Below, one piece after another: positions 5,740 through 6,512 of a stretch of 6,512 nt of DNA. A program made the position numbers and the translations under genes. The notes beneath the pieces are model-generated. The model was not told where the DNA came from. It ran no database searches and saw only the letters and a list, made by a program, of their open reading frames with translations. The DNA lies in NCBI GenBank assembly GCA_949841235.1, contig CATKZA010000104.1:1-6512 (forward strand), written 5' to 3'. This DNA comes from an uncultured Clostridiaceae bacterium. Its GTDB lineage: Bacteria > Bacillota > Clostridia > Lachnospirales > Lachnospiraceae. The number at the start of each line of letters is the position of its first letter. The first letter of the stretch is position 1.

Positions 5740-6315
5740 TTATGTCAATTCCGGGTCTTGCTCTATTGCCTGTTTCAAAAATGCCTGATATGCGCTTTCC
5801 TGCTGGGCGAAAATTTCTTTTGCGGGAATACCCGGCGTGGTTACTGAGAAGATTGTTCCGATGCCGATGGTGTAGACCAGCATATGCAAATGCAGGGTGG
5901 CGGCCTGTGCCGGGGATATATCTAGCTGCTCTGCGATGAACCCGGCCATTTCAGGATTTGCCTCGGATTGATAGAGTTCTGCAAGGGACGAGATTCCCTT
6001 CCGCTCATGCAGTATGAATATTTTAAAAATGTGCGGCTCTTCTTCTGTCAATTTGATATATGCCTGTCCTGTGCTGCGAAATAAATCATCGGGATTTAGG
6101 CGGGCGGCCAAGAATTTTCTCACAAAATGATTGACCTGGTCAATCACTTCTTCTTTCAATCCCTCCATATTGTGGCAGTAGCTGTAGATAGGCTGTACGG
6201 AACATCCGATTCTGTCAGCAATGTTTTTTACCAGGACGCATTCCATTCCCTGGCTTCGCGCTATTTGAAATGCGGCATCCACCACCATTTCTTTTGTGAT
6301 TTTTTGCTTTGGCAT
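5740..6315 (-). CDS. TetR/AcrR-family transcriptional regulator
   Basis: This 191-residue protein is a typical-length TetR repressor. The N-terminal DNA-binding domain covers about residues 5-50: helix 1 ITKEMVVDAAFQIARSQG (6-23), then the helix-turn-helix VKNIADRIGCSVQPIYSYCHNMEGL (29-53), where SVQPIYSYC is the recognition helix. The remaining residues form a helical ligand-binding and dimer domain, with EEEPHIFKIFILHERKG (91-107) as in many TetR C-terminal domains. The start at 6315 is preceded by GGAGG with 7 nt spacing. Its promoter overlaps a perfect inverted repeat just upstream, so autorepression is likely. The flavodoxin gene downstream probably belongs to the same regulon. The inducer is unknown; a redox-active or toxic small molecule would fit the neighbour but is a guess. 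Confidence 0.9.
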   Translation of the reverse strand: MPKQKITKEMVVDAAFQIARSQGMECVLVKNIADRIGCSVQPIYSYCHNMEGLKEEVIDQVNHFVRKFLAARLNPDDLFRSTGQAYIKLTEEEPHIFKIFILHERKGISSLAELYQSEANPEMAGFIAEQLDISPAQAATLHLHMLVYTIGIGTIFSVTTPGIPAKEIFAQQESAYQAFLKQAIEQDPELT

Positions 6316-6340
6316 GGGTTATCCTCCAAATATAATTGAC

Positions 6341-6361
6341 TTATATAATCTATTTATATAA
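6341..6361. promoter_or_regulatory. Probable TetR operator, perfect inverted repeat
   Basis: Two copies of the self-complementary octamer TTATATAA (6341-6348 and 6354-6361) are separated by TCTAT, which gives a 21-bp inverted repeat. It lies between the -10 box and the ribosome site of the TetR gene and covers the predicted start of transcription near 6359. This is where an autorepressor would bind. AT-richness raises the chance of a random palindrome. Confidence 0.6.
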
Positions 6362-6365
6362 ATTA

Positions 6366-6394
6366 ATTATATGTATTATAGGCAAGAGTGTCAA
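6366..6394 (-). promoter_or_regulatory. Consensus sigma-A promoter of the TetR-flavodoxin unit
   Basis: On the minus strand a perfect -35 TTGACA (6394-6389) is 17 bp from a perfect -10 TATAAT (6371-6366). A second TATAAT (6380-6375) is only 8 bp from the -35 and is not expected to work with it. A promoter this strong usually needs a repressor, in agreement with the operator beside it. Confidence 0.85.
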
Positions 6395-6512
6395 GGGGAA
6401 TTTAATGAAACATGGTGTTTTTTACTTGTATGAATGCATTTATCCACGGCATATTGCGATAAATATTGTTTACATCTGGCAGTGTTTGCTTGCTTAATTT
6501 TTAAGATGAAAA
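6395..6512. other. Intergenic end of window, no gene seen
   Basis: AT-rich sequence upstream of the TetR promoter. No open frame with a ribosome site and no clear promoter or terminator is visible on either strand. It may lead to a divergent gene beyond the window. Confidence 0.4.

Overview
The window looks like part of a chromosome from a low-to-mid GC, Gram-positive anaerobe, most likely a gut Clostridia of the Lachnospiraceae type. This is inferred from the strong purine-rich ribosome binding sites (AAGGAGG-like), consensus sigma-A promoters, U-tract terminators and the style of the proteins. There is no rRNA or marker gene to confirm it, and I see no CRISPR array, tRNA, insertion sequence or phage gene.

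Layout. On the + strand (1-1815) a two-gene unit encodes an unrecognised protein built on a 45-bp tandem repeat (149-862) and, 47 bp later, a soluble-lytic-transglycosylase (SLT) domain protein without a signal peptide (910-1698). A long bidirectional hairpin terminator (about 1757-1814) closes it. Everything to the right is on the - strand. Read in the direction of transcription, from the right end, it holds: a TetR-family regulator (6315-5740) with a consensus promoter overlapping a perfect inverted repeat; a flavodoxin-domain protein (5608-5051), probably in the same transcript; a calcium/cation antiporter (CaCA) gene (4741-3758) with its own promoter and a riboswitch leader; and an ABC exporter made of an ATPase (3564-2743) and an ABC-2 permease (2618-1827), again with its own promoter.

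The most informative element is the leader of the antiporter. Nucleotides 4934-4842 (minus strand) match the yybP-ykoY manganese aptamer in sequence and fold, and the 3' strand of its closing helix is shared with an intrinsic terminator (4859-4807). The sigma-A promoter places the start of transcription at the first base of that helix. This predicts a Mn2+-activated (ON) transcriptional switch and so assigns the CaCA protein a probable role in Mn2+ (or Mn2+/Ca2+) efflux. Other points of interest are the 45-bp repeat gene with a 90-bp higher-order period, the unusual N-terminus of the transglycosylase, and a small palindromic motif, (G)CTGTRAATAGTAAC, found at three intergenic sites, twice as a hairpin.
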